Source: Pseudomonas sessilinigenes
GTDB lineage: Bacteria; Pseudomonadota; Gammaproteobacteria; Pseudomonadales; Pseudomonadaceae
Direction of reading: 5' to 3'
Assembly: GCF_003850565.1 (NCBI RefSeq)
Contig: NZ_CP027706.1
Coordinates: 2,356,001 to 2,420,000, forward strand
DNA length: 64,000 nucleotides
Positions 52,610-61,765 of the stretch are shown here, one piece after another. The number at the start of each line of letters is the position of its first letter. Within the stretch, counting starts at the first letter, position 1. The notes under the pieces are model-generated. The model saw only the letters and a program-made list of their open reading frames with translations. It had not been told where the DNA came from and searched no databases. The position numbers were made by a program, and so were the translations under genes.

Positions 52610-53251
52610 TTGTCCAACGCCAATCCCATCACCCACGTCGCTTTCGAAGCGGACCAGCTCTGTCTCGGCTGGGCCGATGGCTTGCTGCTGCGCCAATCCC
52701 TCGGGCGTTATGGCCGCTTGCAAAAAGCCTCGGCGCAGCAGCGCCAGGCCTGGCGGATTGCGCCCCAGGGCAGCTCGGTGCTGTGGCCCGGGTTGGGTGA
52801 GCAGGGGCTGGTGATCGAGGGCGCCGACTGGATCTGGGAGCATGTGTGCGAGCAGTCCATGGCGCGCCTGCAGGCGCTGGATTGGGACCTGGAGCGTCTG
52901 CCTGAACGGGACCAGGCCATCGTCGCCCTGTGGCGCCTGGAGGCAGATGGCTACAACGGTGGTTTCCTGCAGTTCTTCTGCAACTGGGGCGAGCGCAGCT
53001 ACCAGTTGGCCCTGGACGCACTCCAGGCGTTGGGTGCGACCCGGGCCAGGGCGGTGGTGGAACGCCAGCGGCAGACGATCGGCGATCTGCAGGCCCATCC
53101 GCCGTTGGAGCGCCTGTGGGATATTCCCGAGCGGCTCAGCGATGAGCAGCATGAGCTGATCAGTGGCGAACTGGACGAGCAATTGTGGACGGCGCTGGAA
53201 GAAGTGCCGGCACTGGCGGCCAGCCATTTCTACCCGCCGGCCTGCGAATGA
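52610..53251 (+). CDS. DUF2442-DMP19-like fusion protein
   Basis: The 213-residue protein pairs an N-terminal DUF2442-like part (FEADQLCLGWADGLLLRQSL, about 10-60) with a C-terminal DMP19/DUF4375-like part (DGYNGGFLQFFCNWGE, about 115-130). DUF2442 occurs near toxin-like genes and DMP19 is a DNA-mimic antagonist in Neisseria, so a protective or regulatory role is possible; this is inference from weak family likeness. Start TTG 52610 has AGGAAGG upstream. Confidence 0.65.
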   Translation: MSNANPITHVAFEADQLCLGWADGLLLRQSLGRYGRLQKASAQQRQAWRIAPQGSSVLWPGLGEQGLVIEGADWIWEHVCEQSMARLQALDWDLERLPERDQAIVALWRLEADGYNGGFLQFFCNWGERSYQLALDALQALGATRARAVVERQRQTIGDLQAHPPLERLWDIPERLSDEQHELISGELDEQLWTALEEVPALAASHFYPPACE

Positions 53252-53658
53252 GTGCGGTAGTGGCCCAGGACGATGGGCTGCAATTGTCCATCGTCGCCAA
53301 GGAGGGCAGCGTCTGCCCGTTGCTTGACGTTGGCCTGCGGGGCAGCGGCTTCCAGGCCCATATTCATATCGTCCACGAACCCCTGGAGGGCTGTGTCGGG
53401 TTGGCCGAGTTTTTTCTGCAAGCGGCGCAAGCGTTGCCTGAGGAGCCGTTGCAATGGCGCTCGGCGTGCCTTGACCTGGCCTTGCAAGTGACGGCCGACG
53501 CCGACTGGCGGCCGTTGCTGATGCTCAAGGTCAGCCTGTGGTCGACCGCGGATGACGCCAGCGACTGGCACGTCAACGCCTCGCTGCTGCTCAGCCCGGA
53601 GCAACTGCGAAGGTTCGCCGGGGAGGTCCTGGCCGAGGTGTCGGTGCCCATGCTCTAA
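53248..53658 (+). CDS. Unknown small protein, coupled
   Basis: The 136-residue protein lacks a signal peptide and has acidic beta-like stretches. Its ATG overlaps the stop of the DUF2442-DMP19 gene (ATGA) and its stop overlaps the start of the NUDIX gene (TAATG). No family is recognised; the tight coupling implies co-function. Confidence 0.65.
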   Translation: MSAVVAQDDGLQLSIVAKEGSVCPLLDVGLRGSGFQAHIHIVHEPLEGCVGLAEFFLQAAQALPEEPLQWRSACLDLALQVTADADWRPLLMLKVSLWSTADDASDWHVNASLLLSPEQLRRFAGEVLAEVSVPML

Positions 53659-54140
53659 TGCCGCGCTTTTTCCCCCGGCAAACGGATTTTCCCATGGCTG
53701 AACCGCGTATCCGCGCCCTGGCGCTTTGTGTCTTCCATCACCAGGGCAAGATCCTGGTCCATCAGTTCGACGACCCCCATCAGCAGCAGACGGTGTTCCG
53801 CCCGGTGGGTGGCGGCATCGAGTTCGGCGAGCGCAGCGACCAGGCCATCCGCCGTGAGGTGGAGGAAGAACTCGGCCTGTCCATCAGCCAGTTGCGCCTG
53901 CTGGGTACCCTGGAGAATCTGTTTACCTACCTGGGCCAGCCCGGGCACGAAATCGTCCAGGTGTATGACGCACGCTTCGACGATGCCAGTGTCTACTCCC
54001 GCGACCAGTTGCACGGCGAAGAAACCGACGGCATGGGCTTTACCGTCAGCTGGCACGACAGTTCGAGCTTCGGCCCGCAAGCGCCCCTGGTGCCCCAGGG
54101 GCTGGAGCAGTTGCTCAAGCAGGCCGGCTTGCTCGACTGA
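53658..54140 (+). CDS. NUDIX hydrolase
   Basis: The 160-residue protein has the NUDIX box GGGIEFGERSDQAIRREV-EEELG (about residues 51-73), complete with REVEEE. It hydrolyses nucleoside diphosphate-linked compounds. Start ATG 53658 overlaps the preceding stop; ATG 53694 in frame is a possible internal start, closer to the usual family length. Confidence 0.9.
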   Translation: MPRFFPRQTDFPMAEPRIRALALCVFHHQGKILVHQFDDPHQQQTVFRPVGGGIEFGERSDQAIRREVEEELGLSISQLRLLGTLENLFTYLGQPGHEIVQVYDARFDDASVYSRDQLHGEETDGMGFTVSWHDSSSFGPQAPLVPQGLEQLLKQAGLLD

Positions 54141-54159
54141 GTGCAGCGAGGCCGCGACA

Positions 54160-54191
54160 GGCCCTGCCGGATGTCATTGTCCGACAGGGCC
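54160..54191. terminator. Stem-loop between NUDIX and TonB receptor genes
   Basis: GGCCCTGCCGGA (54160-54171) pairs with TCCGACAGGGCC (54180-54191) with one mismatch and an eight-base loop. It lies between two convergent genes and probably ends both transcripts. The T-runs are weak. Confidence 0.6.
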
Positions 54192-54197
54192 AAGGGC

Positions 54198-56630
54198 CTA
54201 GAAGTCCCAGCGGGTGCTGAGCATGAAGTTACGCGGTTCACCGTAGGCGGCCGAGTTATAGAAACCGACGTTGGTGTAGTAGGACTTGTCGAAGATATTG
54301 TTGACGTTCAGGGTCGCCGAGAGGCTGTCGGTGATCTGGTAGCGGGTCATCAGGTCCACCAGCCAGTAGGATGACTGGGTGATGTCCTGGTTGCGGTCCA
54401 GCGGCTTGTTGTAGATCGAGTACCAGCCTTTGCTCTGCCAGCGCAGGCCGCCGCCGACGGTCAACTTGTCCAGGTCGCCCTTGAGCTTGTAGGTGGTGTA
54501 CAGGTTGACCTGGTCCTCGGGTTCGAAGGTGGAGAGCTTGTCGCCTTTGTCATCGCGCACCACCTTGTGGGTGTAGCCGGCCTGGACCTGCCAGCCCGGG
54601 CTCAACTCACCGGAAATCTCCGCCTCGTAGCCCTTGGTAACCGCCTTGGACCCCTTGTAGGCATAGTTGCTCGGGGTGGGGGTCAGGTTGTTGTAGGCGT
54701 CGTCGGAGATCGGCCGGTTGTTCTCGCGTATCTCGAAGTAGGCCAGGCTGCTGTTCAACCGGCCTTCGAAGAATTCTCCCTTCAGGCCCAGCTCGTAGTT
54801 CTGGCCTTCATCCGGCTCCAAAAGCTTCTGGTCCCTGTCCTTGTTGAAGCTTTCCTGGGGCATGAAGATATCGGTGTAGCTGGCGTATGCCGAGAAGTTC
54901 TCGTTGAGGTCATAGATGATCCCGGCATAGGGGACGAAGCGTCCGCTTTCCCGGTACGACGGGGTCAGGCCGGTCTGGTGATAGTTGACCACGCGCCCGC
55001 CGAGGATGACGTTCAGGTCGTCCAACAGGTTCAGGCGGGTGGTCAGGTAGGCGCCAGTCTGGCGCGTGGTGTCATCGGTAATCTGCGCCGGAGCCTGCCA
55101 GATGGGGCGGGACAGGTGGCCCTTCCAGTTGTAGAAATCCACCTTGTTGCCCTGGGGCCAGACCGGCGCCCAATAACCTTTGCCTTGCCAGCGTGACGTG
55201 CTGATCGAACCGCCCAGCACCAGCTCATGGTCGCGCCCGAACAGGCTGAACGGCCCGCTGGCATAGAGATCGGCGGAGGTGCTCTTGGTTTCGCCGGTGT
55301 ACTTCTGGCCGTTGATCTCCGCGCTGCCATCGGCCTGGGGCTGGTCGAACTGGATCGAGCCCAGCTCGGCATGGTAGCTGTTGATCTTGTGGTCCAGCTG
55401 CAGCTTGGTGACCCAGCCATCGCCCAGGTCGTGCTCGAGCATGGCGAAGGCGGTGCGTGTGTACTGCTCCCAAGCGCTCCAGGTCGTACCGTTGTTGTAG
55501 GAGCGCGACATCTTGTTGATGCTGCCGTTGGAATTGACCAGCGGGAAGGTGCCGGACCAACTGGAGCCCTTGGGAATGTTGTCCTGCATGTCGGCGCCCA
55601 CGGTCAGCATCGTATCCGGGGACAGGTCGAATTCGAGGATGCCGTAGTAGGTTCCGGTCTTGCGCGAGTAGTGGTCCAAAAACGACTGCTTGTCCTGGTA
55701 GGCGGCCACGGCACGACCACGGACATTACCGCTGTCGGTCAACGGGCCGCTGACATCCACCTCGCTGCGATAGTTGTCCCAGGAGCCTGCGCCCAGGGTG
55801 GCGTGCCCCTTGAACTCGGCGGTGGGTTTCTTGCGTACCAAGTTGATGGTGGCGCCGAGGGAGCCGGCGCCGGTCAGCAGGCCGGTGGCGCCCTTGAGCA
55901 CTTCGACCCGGTCGTAGATCGCCATGTCGCTCAGGGTGTTGCCCGCCGAGTAGGCGACATTGCGTGAGGTGGAGGGAATGCCGTCGTACTGGAAGTTGTT
56001 GATCGAGAAACCGCGGGCGTAGTAGTTGGTCCGGTCGGTGTCGTAGGCCGATACGGTGATGCCCGGGGTGTGGCGCATCACGTCGTCGACGTTGTTGAGG
56101 TTGAAGTCTTCCATGTGCTGGCGGGTGATGACGCTCACCGATTGCGGGGTCTGGCGGGGGCTCAACACCAGCCGGGTGGCGGTGGCTAGGGTGCCTGGGG
56201 TATAGGAGCCGGAGCCCTCGGTCACGGTGCCCAGTTGGTTGCTGATGATCTGGGTCGCACCCAGTTCCACGCTCTTCTCCACCGCGGGCAGGCGGGTCAG
56301 CAGGACGGCATTGAGGCCATTGCGCTCGAAGCCCAGGCCGGTGCCCTCCAGCACCTTGGCCAGTGCCTGTTCGGCGCTCATCCTGCCGCTGACTCCAGGG
56401 GACTGGATGCCTTGGGCCATCGGCGAGGAATAGGCAATCTGCAACCCGCTCTGGGTGCTCAGTTGGTCCAGGGCCTCGGCCAGGGGTTGCCTGGCGATGG
56501 AGAAACTATGCAGGTTCGACTCTTGCTTGCTGAGGGCGCTGGCGGGTTCGACAGCTGCTGCGTGCCCGCAGGCCAGGCAGATGGCTAGCGCCAGGATGCT
56601 GCGGGCGGGGATGTGGGATGAGAAGTGCAT
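54198..56630 (-). CDS. TonB-dependent siderophore receptor with STN domain (FpvA/FoxA-like)
   Basis: The 810-residue outer-membrane protein has a signal peptide ending AAA, an STN domain (about 40-110: SIARQPLAEALDQLSTQSGLQI), a plug with TPGITVSAYDTDR and YARGFSINNFQYDG, and a barrel ending STRWDF. The plug motif is that of the siderophore receptors FpvA/FoxA/FecA-like. Its STN domain and the upstream FecR/sigma pair make a complete surface-signalling set. ATG 56630 is chosen. Confidence 0.9.
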   Translation of the reverse strand: MHFSSHIPARSILALAICLACGHAAAVEPASALSKQESNLHSFSIARQPLAEALDQLSTQSGLQIAYSSPMAQGIQSPGVSGRMSAEQALAKVLEGTGLGFERNGLNAVLLTRLPAVEKSVELGATQIISNQLGTVTEGSGSYTPGTLATATRLVLSPRQTPQSVSVITRQHMEDFNLNNVDDVMRHTPGITVSAYDTDRTNYYARGFSINNFQYDGIPSTSRNVAYSAGNTLSDMAIYDRVEVLKGATGLLTGAGSLGATINLVRKKPTAEFKGHATLGAGSWDNYRSEVDVSGPLTDSGNVRGRAVAAYQDKQSFLDHYSRKTGTYYGILEFDLSPDTMLTVGADMQDNIPKGSSWSGTFPLVNSNGSINKMSRSYNNGTTWSAWEQYTRTAFAMLEHDLGDGWVTKLQLDHKINSYHAELGSIQFDQPQADGSAEINGQKYTGETKSTSADLYASGPFSLFGRDHELVLGGSISTSRWQGKGYWAPVWPQGNKVDFYNWKGHLSRPIWQAPAQITDDTTRQTGAYLTTRLNLLDDLNVILGGRVVNYHQTGLTPSYRESGRFVPYAGIIYDLNENFSAYASYTDIFMPQESFNKDRDQKLLEPDEGQNYELGLKGEFFEGRLNSSLAYFEIRENNRPISDDAYNNLTPTPSNYAYKGSKAVTKGYEAEISGELSPGWQVQAGYTHKVVRDDKGDKLSTFEPEDQVNLYTTYKLKGDLDKLTVGGGLRWQSKGWYSIYNKPLDRNQDITQSSYWLVDLMTRYQITDSLSATLNVNNIFDKSYYTNVGFYNSAAYGEPRNFMLSTRWDF

Positions 56631-56731
56631 GGAAGTCCCGTACGAAATAGGAATGATTTGCAAAAGCAAACACCCTGACGGGTTGTCCCGGACAAAGCCG
56701 TAAAACTTTTTTCTCGCCTGCCTTGGGTATG

Positions 56732-57703
56732 TCAGCGGATCACCAGGATGCCACCTGGCAGGCGGGTGAACTCGGTCCCCGTGACCTTGCTCAAGGCCTG
56801 GACGACCGCTTGCGGATCGTCGAGCCGGTAGTTGCCGCTGACCTGCTGCTGGGCGGCGGCATCGTTGAACAACAGGATCGGTGCCCGGTAGTAGCGCCGC
56901 AGCTCGTCCAGCACCTGGGCCAGTGGCATGTCCTGGAACGACAAGCGACCGTTGAGCCAGGCCATCTGCCGTTCACTGCCTTGCAGGTGCAAGGCCTGCA
57001 GGTGCCGGTCTTCCAGCCGTTGCCAGTTGCCGGCCTGCAACAGGCTCTGTTCGCCGTCGTCGCTGGCCAGGCGCACCCGGCCTTCACGCACCGCCACCGT
57101 GACGGCCTCGTCATGACGATTGACGCTCAAGCGCGTGCCGACCACGGTGACCGTGGCGTCGCCGGCGTCGATGATCATGGGCCGGGAAGGATCGTGAAAG
57201 GCTTCGACATACAGCTCGCCGCGCAGCAGGCGGATGCGCCTGTGGTCGCCGTCGAACGCGGTGCTGATAGCGCTATGGCTGCCCAGGACGACATGGGAGC
57301 CGTCGGCCAGGTCGAATGCCTGCAACTGGCCCATTCCGGCCAGGTGATCGGCTTGCAAACGCATTGGCAAGTCGCTGATCCAACCCGCGCCGAGCATCAG
57401 CAACAAGGCTGCGGCTGCCGCCAGCCAGCGGCCAGTGGCGGGTTTGCGGCGTACCGGGAGCGGCGCGGGAGGCAGCTCCAGATCCAGCGCCAGATGCTCC
57501 AGGGCCTGCTCGAAGGCGGTGGATTCCCACAGTGCTTGCAATGCCTCATAGGCCGCAGCGTGTCGTGGATCGGCGTTGCGCCATTGTTCGAAGCGCTGGC
57601 GCAGCAGTGGGTTGCCGGCCACCGCCTCGCGCTGGGCGAACCAGTCGCTGGCCTGTTCTCGCACCGCATCGCAGGGCAGGGCGTTGCTTGGGTGTTCAGT
57701 CAT
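56732..57703 (-). CDS. FecR-family anti-sigma regulator
   Basis: The 323-residue protein has a cytoplasmic N-terminus (ASDWFAQREAVAGNPLLRQRFEQW), one membrane segment near residue 95 (LAAAAALLLMLGAGWI), and a periplasmic FecR domain with GQLQAFDLADGSHVVL. It overlaps the sigma gene by eight bases and precedes the receptor by about 100 bases. It senses the receptor's STN domain. Confidence 0.92.
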   Translation of the reverse strand: MTEHPSNALPCDAVREQASDWFAQREAVAGNPLLRQRFEQWRNADPRHAAAYEALQALWESTAFEQALEHLALDLELPPAPLPVRRKPATGRWLAAAAALLLMLGAGWISDLPMRLQADHLAGMGQLQAFDLADGSHVVLGSHSAISTAFDGDHRRIRLLRGELYVEAFHDPSRPMIIDAGDATVTVVGTRLSVNRHDEAVTVAVREGRVRLASDDGEQSLLQAGNWQRLEDRHLQALHLQGSERQMAWLNGRLSFQDMPLAQVLDELRRYYRAPILLFNDAAAQQQVSGNYRLDDPQAVVQALSKVTGTEFTRLPGGILVIR

Positions 57704-58229
57704 CGGGGTCGTGCCGGTCGGTGGCCTTGAGGCAGGCGTTGAGTGCATGGCGCAGGTCCTTTTCCACCGTGCTCAGGGAGACCTGCAGGCGCTGGGCGAT
57801 CTCGCCTTGGGAAAGGCCGTGCAGTTTATGCAAAACCAGGATTTGTTGCTGGCGCTTAGGCAGGGTGGCCAGTACCTGCTGCAGCAATTGCAGCTGCTGC
57901 TGGCCCTGTACGTGGCTATCGGGACCCGGCGCGGCGGTTGGAACCTGGTTGATCTGGTGATCGTCGCCCAGCTGGTATTCGAAACGGCGCTTGCTGCGTT
58001 GGCTACGCAGATGATCGAAGGCCAGGTACTGGGCCGTCTGGTAGAGAAACGGTTGCAGATGCTCGATGGAGCGAGTGTTCAAGGCCTTGGCCACCCGCAA
58101 GTAGGCTTCCTGGGCCAGGTCTTCGGCCAGGCTGGAACAGCCGACCACGCGCGACAGCATGCGGATCAATGCACCGCGCTGGGCGACGAACAGCGTGCTG
58201 AGTCGTTGTTGGTTGTCTCCGGTCACCAT
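57696..58229 (-). CDS. FecI-family ECF sigma factor
   Basis: The 177-residue sigma factor has region 2 (AEDLAQEAYLRVAKAL) and region 4 (LHGLSQGEIAQRLQVSLSTVEKDLRHAL). A Fur box lies 56 bases upstream of the ATG. It should direct transcription of the downstream receptor in response to the FecR signal. Confidence 0.93.
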   Translation of the reverse strand: MVTGDNQQRLSTLFVAQRGALIRMLSRVVGCSSLAEDLAQEAYLRVAKALNTRSIEHLQPFLYQTAQYLAFDHLRSQRSKRRFEYQLGDDHQINQVPTAAPGPDSHVQGQQQLQLLQQVLATLPKRQQQILVLHKLHGLSQGEIAQRLQVSLSTVEKDLRHALNACLKATDRHDPDD

Positions 58230-58284
58230 CGCCCATGGTCCTCGCTACGCCGATGCGGTACCAGCGTGAATGGGCGGCTATTTT

Positions 58285-58303
58285 AATGAGAATCCGTATC
58301 ATT
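58285..58303 (-). promoter_or_regulatory. Fur box upstream of the second ECF sigma gene
   Basis: AATGATACGGATTCTCATT (minus strand) shares most positions with the Fur consensus and is symmetrical at the ends. It lies 56 bases before the sigma start. The same role as the box at 12455-12473 is inferred. Confidence 0.65.
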
Positions 58304-58478
58304 ACCAGTGGCTAATCCAGTCATGCTCAAGGTTTTTGTCGTGCTGGCATCCAGTGGTTGACGCTGGGCTGGCCGCGGAATGTTTTACTCGCTCGATGGT
58401 CGATTCAGCATGGCTCCCGCCGACTTGCCAGCAGCGCGATGGGGCGGGGTGGTTAAGGTTCACCAGGACGAATCGATC

Positions 58479-59099
58479 ATGCATCTGATTGCCAGGATCA
58501 TCTGTTTTTGCTTGCTGCCCTTGACTGTTTCAGCCTGGGCGGCCGAGTCGCCGGCGGTCCAGGCCGCTGCCGAGGACAAGGCCCAGGCCCTGGAGCAGAA
58601 GGCCGCGGACAAGCAAAGCCCGAAGACCGCGCCCGAGGCCGCTCCCCTGAGCAAGAGCGAAGCCCAGGCCGTCGATCCGGCGGGCCAGGCACCTCTGGAC
58701 GATGCCCTGACTTGCCTGTCGCGGACCCTCTATTGGGAAGCCAAGGGCGGTGAGACCGAGGACATGGAGGCGGTGGCCGATGTGGTGCTCAATCGCCTGG
58801 GCCACGAGGGGTTTCCCGGGACGGTGTGCGAGGTGGTCAAGCAGGGTTCGCAGAAGAGCCCTTGCCAATTCTCCTGGTGGTGCGATGGCCGTCCGGACCA
58901 GGTGGAAGAAGAGCAGCGCTACAGCGTTGCCAAGGAGATTGCCCGCAAGGCCTTGAACCAGCAGCTCAAGGACCGCACCGGCGGTGCGCTGTACTTTCAC
59001 GATCGCAGTGCTTCGCCGGATTGGGCCCGGACTTACATCAAGACCGTCGAGATCGGCAGCTTCCTGTTCTACCGGCCCAAGGATGTGGCGGCCCGCTAG
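58479..59099 (+). CDS. SleB-like cell-wall hydrolase
   Basis: The 206-residue protein has a signal peptide ending AWA, an alanine/lysine-rich linker (about 22-70), and a Hydrolase_2/SleB domain with LYWEAKGGETEDMEAVADVVLNR. The catalytic Glu in LYWEA is present. It likely cuts peptidoglycan in the periplasm. ATG 58479 is preceded by AGGACG. It is divergent from the sigma gene across a Fur box. Confidence 0.85.
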   Translation: MHLIARIICFCLLPLTVSAWAAESPAVQAAAEDKAQALEQKAADKQSPKTAPEAAPLSKSEAQAVDPAGQAPLDDALTCLSRTLYWEAKGGETEDMEAVADVVLNRLGHEGFPGTVCEVVKQGSQKSPCQFSWWCDGRPDQVEEEQRYSVAKEIARKALNQQLKDRTGGALYFHDRSASPDWARTYIKTVEIGSFLFYRPKDVAAR

Positions 59100-59108
59100 C
59101 GCACGGCG

Positions 59109-59450
59109 CTAGGGCGTTGGCAGGTGCTGGCGCTGCCAGCGCTTGGCCAGTGCCCCCAGGCGCTGGCCGACGGACTGCTCGAAGGCTTTCCCATGCACCC
59201 GCTCCAGCAGCCTTGTGCAGAGCCCGTGGTCGAGGGGAAACCCTTGTTCCAGCCACTGGGCCGCACACCGTGGCCAGTAGGGCGAGCCGGAGTCCAGGGC
59301 GGTGAGCAGCAGTTCGCGCAGCGATAGCGGCTCGGGCAGCGGTGCATCGATCCTCAGTTCGGCCACTGCGCCGGGCAGGTCGGCCATGACCCTGGCCCAG
59401 GGACGTTCCAGCAGCGGCAGCAGCCAGACATAGCTGAACTCCCGGGTCAT
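59109..59450 (-). CDS. Unknown small protein, coupled to GFA gene
   Basis: The 113-residue protein starts MTREFSYVWLLPLLERPWAR; it seems helical, with LLLTALDSGSPYWPRCAAQW. No family is recognised. Its ATG overlaps the stop of the upstream GFA gene (ATGA). Confidence 0.65.
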   Translation of the reverse strand: MTREFSYVWLLPLLERPWARVMADLPGAVAELRIDAPLPEPLSLRELLLTALDSGSPYWPRCAAQWLEQGFPLDHGLCTRLLERVHGKAFEQSVGQRLGALAKRWQRQHLPTP

Positions 59451-59854
59451 GGCTGCTGGGGGAATTGATCGGTGATGGTGTGCCAGTCGGCTTTCGTGGC
59501 CACGCAGTGGTGCTTCTGCCGTGGCGCGGTGAAGGCGGTGTCCAGGGTGGCGATGGCGATCGACAGCCAATCGGCGAACTGGCCCCCGGCGTTGTGCCAG
59601 AACAGTGAAGAGCCGCATCGCCCACAGAACTGGCGCAGTACCCCGGGCGAGGACTCGTAGGCCTTGAGCGCAGCGCCTGGGTCGTCGATGGCGAGATGGG
59701 CGCGCAGGGTGCTGGCGTAGGTGGCGAAGGCGGCCCCATGGCCCTTGCGACACTTGCGGCAATGGCAGTGGGTGACGGCCTTGAGTTCGCCGTGGACCTG
59801 GTAGGTCACGGCGCCACACAGGCAACTGCCTTGATGGGGGTTCTGCATGTTCAT
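59447..59854 (-). CDS. GFA-family protein (CENP-V/GFA domain)
   Basis: The 135-residue protein has the zinc-binding CENP-V/GFA fold: GSCLCGAVTYQV, CHCRKC and QFCGRCGSSLFW supply the cysteines. The named relative is a glutathione-dependent formaldehyde-activating enzyme, but most homologues have other or unknown roles. ATG 59854 or ATG 59848 may start it. Its end overlaps the next gene. Confidence 0.88.
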   Translation of the reverse strand: MNMQNPHQGSCLCGAVTYQVHGELKAVTHCHCRKCRKGHGAAFATYASTLRAHLAIDDPGAALKAYESSPGVLRQFCGRCGSSLFWHNAGGQFADWLSIAIATLDTAFTAPRQKHHCVATKADWHTITDQFPQQP

Positions 59855-60122
59855 CTCTTGCTTGAAGGGGAAGGGCCTTGGGGCGGTATTGTCATCGCAG
59901 GCAAGGTCTTGCTGGAGCTCGTTGCCTGGCAGTCCCCGCGTCGTGGGGAGCGACATAGTGATCCAGGCACTCCATCGCCTCAATCCCCTCGCTCCATTCT
60001 GGTTTCGGTGTGCCGTGGGGCGCTGCTCCAGTTTCAAGGCAGGTCCAGGCATTCTAACCGGGCTCACTGACGGATAACCTGTAGGCATCGGTCGCAGGCT
60101 CAGGGTGAAGGGAGGGACAAAC

Positions 60123-60584
60123 ATGCAGGGACTGGAACATCGCATTCCGCCACCGGCGATCGCGCTGCTGTGCGCGCTGCTCATGGGGCTTGTGGCCTGG
60201 GGGACGCCGGGGTTGGAGCTGGGCCGCGGATTACGCCTGGCCTTGGCCTTGCCGTTGGTGTGTGTCGGCGTAGGGGTGGCGCTTGCTGGCGTGGTGTCGT
60301 TTCGCCGGGCCAGGACCACGGTCAATCCGCTCAAGCCGGGGAACGCCTCGGCGCTGGTCACTTCGGGCATCTATCGCTATACCCGCAATCCGATGTACGC
60401 AGGCTTCGCCCTGTGCCTGCTGGCCTGGGGCCTGTACCTGGCCAACCCCCTGGCGCTGTTGGGCGTGCCAGGGTTTGTGCTGTACATGAACCGCTGGCAG
60501 ATCGGCCCCGAGGAGCGTGCCCTGGGGCAGTTGTTCGGTAGCGATTTCACGGCCTACCAGCAGCAGGTGCGCCGCTGGCTGTGA
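60123..60584 (+). CDS. Isoprenylcysteine carboxyl methyltransferase-like protein
   Basis: The 153-residue membrane protein has four hydrophobic helices and the ICMT/PEMT motif SGIYRYTRNPMYAGF (about residues 84-98), followed by a late EE in GPEERAL. It methylates a membrane-near substrate of unknown identity. Start ATG 60123 has GGGAGGG six bases upstream. Confidence 0.85.
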   Translation: MQGLEHRIPPPAIALLCALLMGLVAWGTPGLELGRGLRLALALPLVCVGVGVALAGVVSFRRARTTVNPLKPGNASALVTSGIYRYTRNPMYAGFALCLLAWGLYLANPLALLGVPGFVLYMNRWQIGPEERALGQLFGSDFTAYQQQVRRWL

Positions 60585-60603
60585 ACGGGTGTGCAGGGTG
60601 GGT

Positions 60604-61038
60604 TCAGGCGGCCTGGACCTGCAGGTGCAACTGGCCATCGGTTTCCCGGGCCAGCCCGCTGGCCAGGAACAACGGCACCAGGCGCTGGTGCAGTTGTGGT
60701 TCGACGAACTCCTTGACCGTGGCCAGTTCCAGTTCGCCAGGCACCAGCAGCTCGGCCTTGGTGTAGGACAGCCAGGCCTTCTTCAAGGCTTGCAGCACAT
60801 CGCTACCGGCGGTGGAGGCAAAGCGGCGGCTGGCCACCTGGCCGGAAAACTCGAAGCTGTGGCGGTATTCGTAGCCACTCTCGTCGCCCTGGCTGGCCAC
60901 GCAGCGGCCGCAGGCACAGGGACCGTCGGCGAAGGCGGCGCGCAGGTAGGCGTTGAACTCGACGATGGGCTTGAGGGCCAGGCGCTTGTCGACTTCGAAC
61001 AGGTCCCCGGTCATTGTTGCTTCACTGCTCAAGGTCAT
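60604..61038 (-). CDS. Unknown protein with CxCxxC motif
   Basis: The 144-residue protein is soluble, with CACGRC (about residue 40), which might bind metal, and a helical C-terminal part. I do not recognise the family. ATG 61038 is the working start; ATG 61047 and ATG 61014 are alternatives, none with a good ribosome site. Confidence 0.65.
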   Translation of the reverse strand: MTLSSEATMTGDLFEVDKRLALKPIVEFNAYLRAAFADGPCACGRCVASQGDESGYEYRHSFEFSGQVASRRFASTAGSDVLQALKKAWLSYTKAELLVPGELELATVKEFVEPQLHQRLVPLFLASGLARETDGQLHLQVQAA

Positions 61039-61211
61039 TTTCCTCATTGGCTGGCGGTGTATTTCTCAAGGGGCGCACCATAACAGCACGATCGGCGCAC
61101 GGGTACCTTTGTCACCGGTCGGTAGCGTCGAACCCGGCCTGGCCACCTGCTAGGCTGCAAGCCTTGTGATCAACGTGCGCCCAGGCGCACCCCGAGCCTG
61201 AGAGGAAGCCT

Positions 61212-61745
61212 ATGTCGATCCATGCTGTGACCGTCACCTGTTTCGCCCAGATGCTGCATACCCTGGAGACCCTGCTGGCCAAGGGCGAGGAACATGCCCG
61301 GAAGCTGGGTTTCGACCCGCAGAACCTGCTGGATGCGCGCCTGGCCCCGGATATGTACGATCTGGCGGCGCAGGTGCGTTTTACCTGTACCCAGGCCCGG
61401 GAAGCGGTGGAGCGCCTGAGCGGCCAATCGGTCAGCACACTGCCGACGCCGGCCAACATGGCCGAGGCCAAGGCACTGATCCGCCAGACCGTGGCGTTTC
61501 TCGCCGATGCCGATGGTCGATTGATCGATGACAGCGGTGCGCGGGCCGTGGCTATCGAACTGCCCAACGCCATCGCCTTCGACATGACTGGTGAGGAGTA
61601 CGCACGTAACTGGGCCACGCCACAGTTCTATTTCCACCTGGTCACCGCCTACAACATCCTGCGCCACAACGGTGTGCCGCTGGGCAAGGCCGAGTACGCG
61701 CAACACATGCTCGCCTACCTGCGCCAGGCCCCGGTCGCCGGCTGA
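61212..61745 (+). CDS. DUF1993 protein
   Basis: The 177-residue protein matches DUF1993 (DinB-like helical bundle): HTLETLLAKGEEHARKLGFDP near the start and FYFHLVTAYNILRHNGVPLGK near the end, with a conserved Y-H-L-x-x-Y pattern. Function unknown. Start ATG 61212 has AGAGGAAG upstream. Confidence 0.85.
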   Translation: MSIHAVTVTCFAQMLHTLETLLAKGEEHARKLGFDPQNLLDARLAPDMYDLAAQVRFTCTQAREAVERLSGQSVSTLPTPANMAEAKALIRQTVAFLADADGRLIDDSGARAVAIELPNAIAFDMTGEEYARNWATPQFYFHLVTAYNILRHNGVPLGKAEYAQHMLAYLRQAPVAG

Positions 61746-61765
61746 GCCGTGACCTTGGCCAGTGC

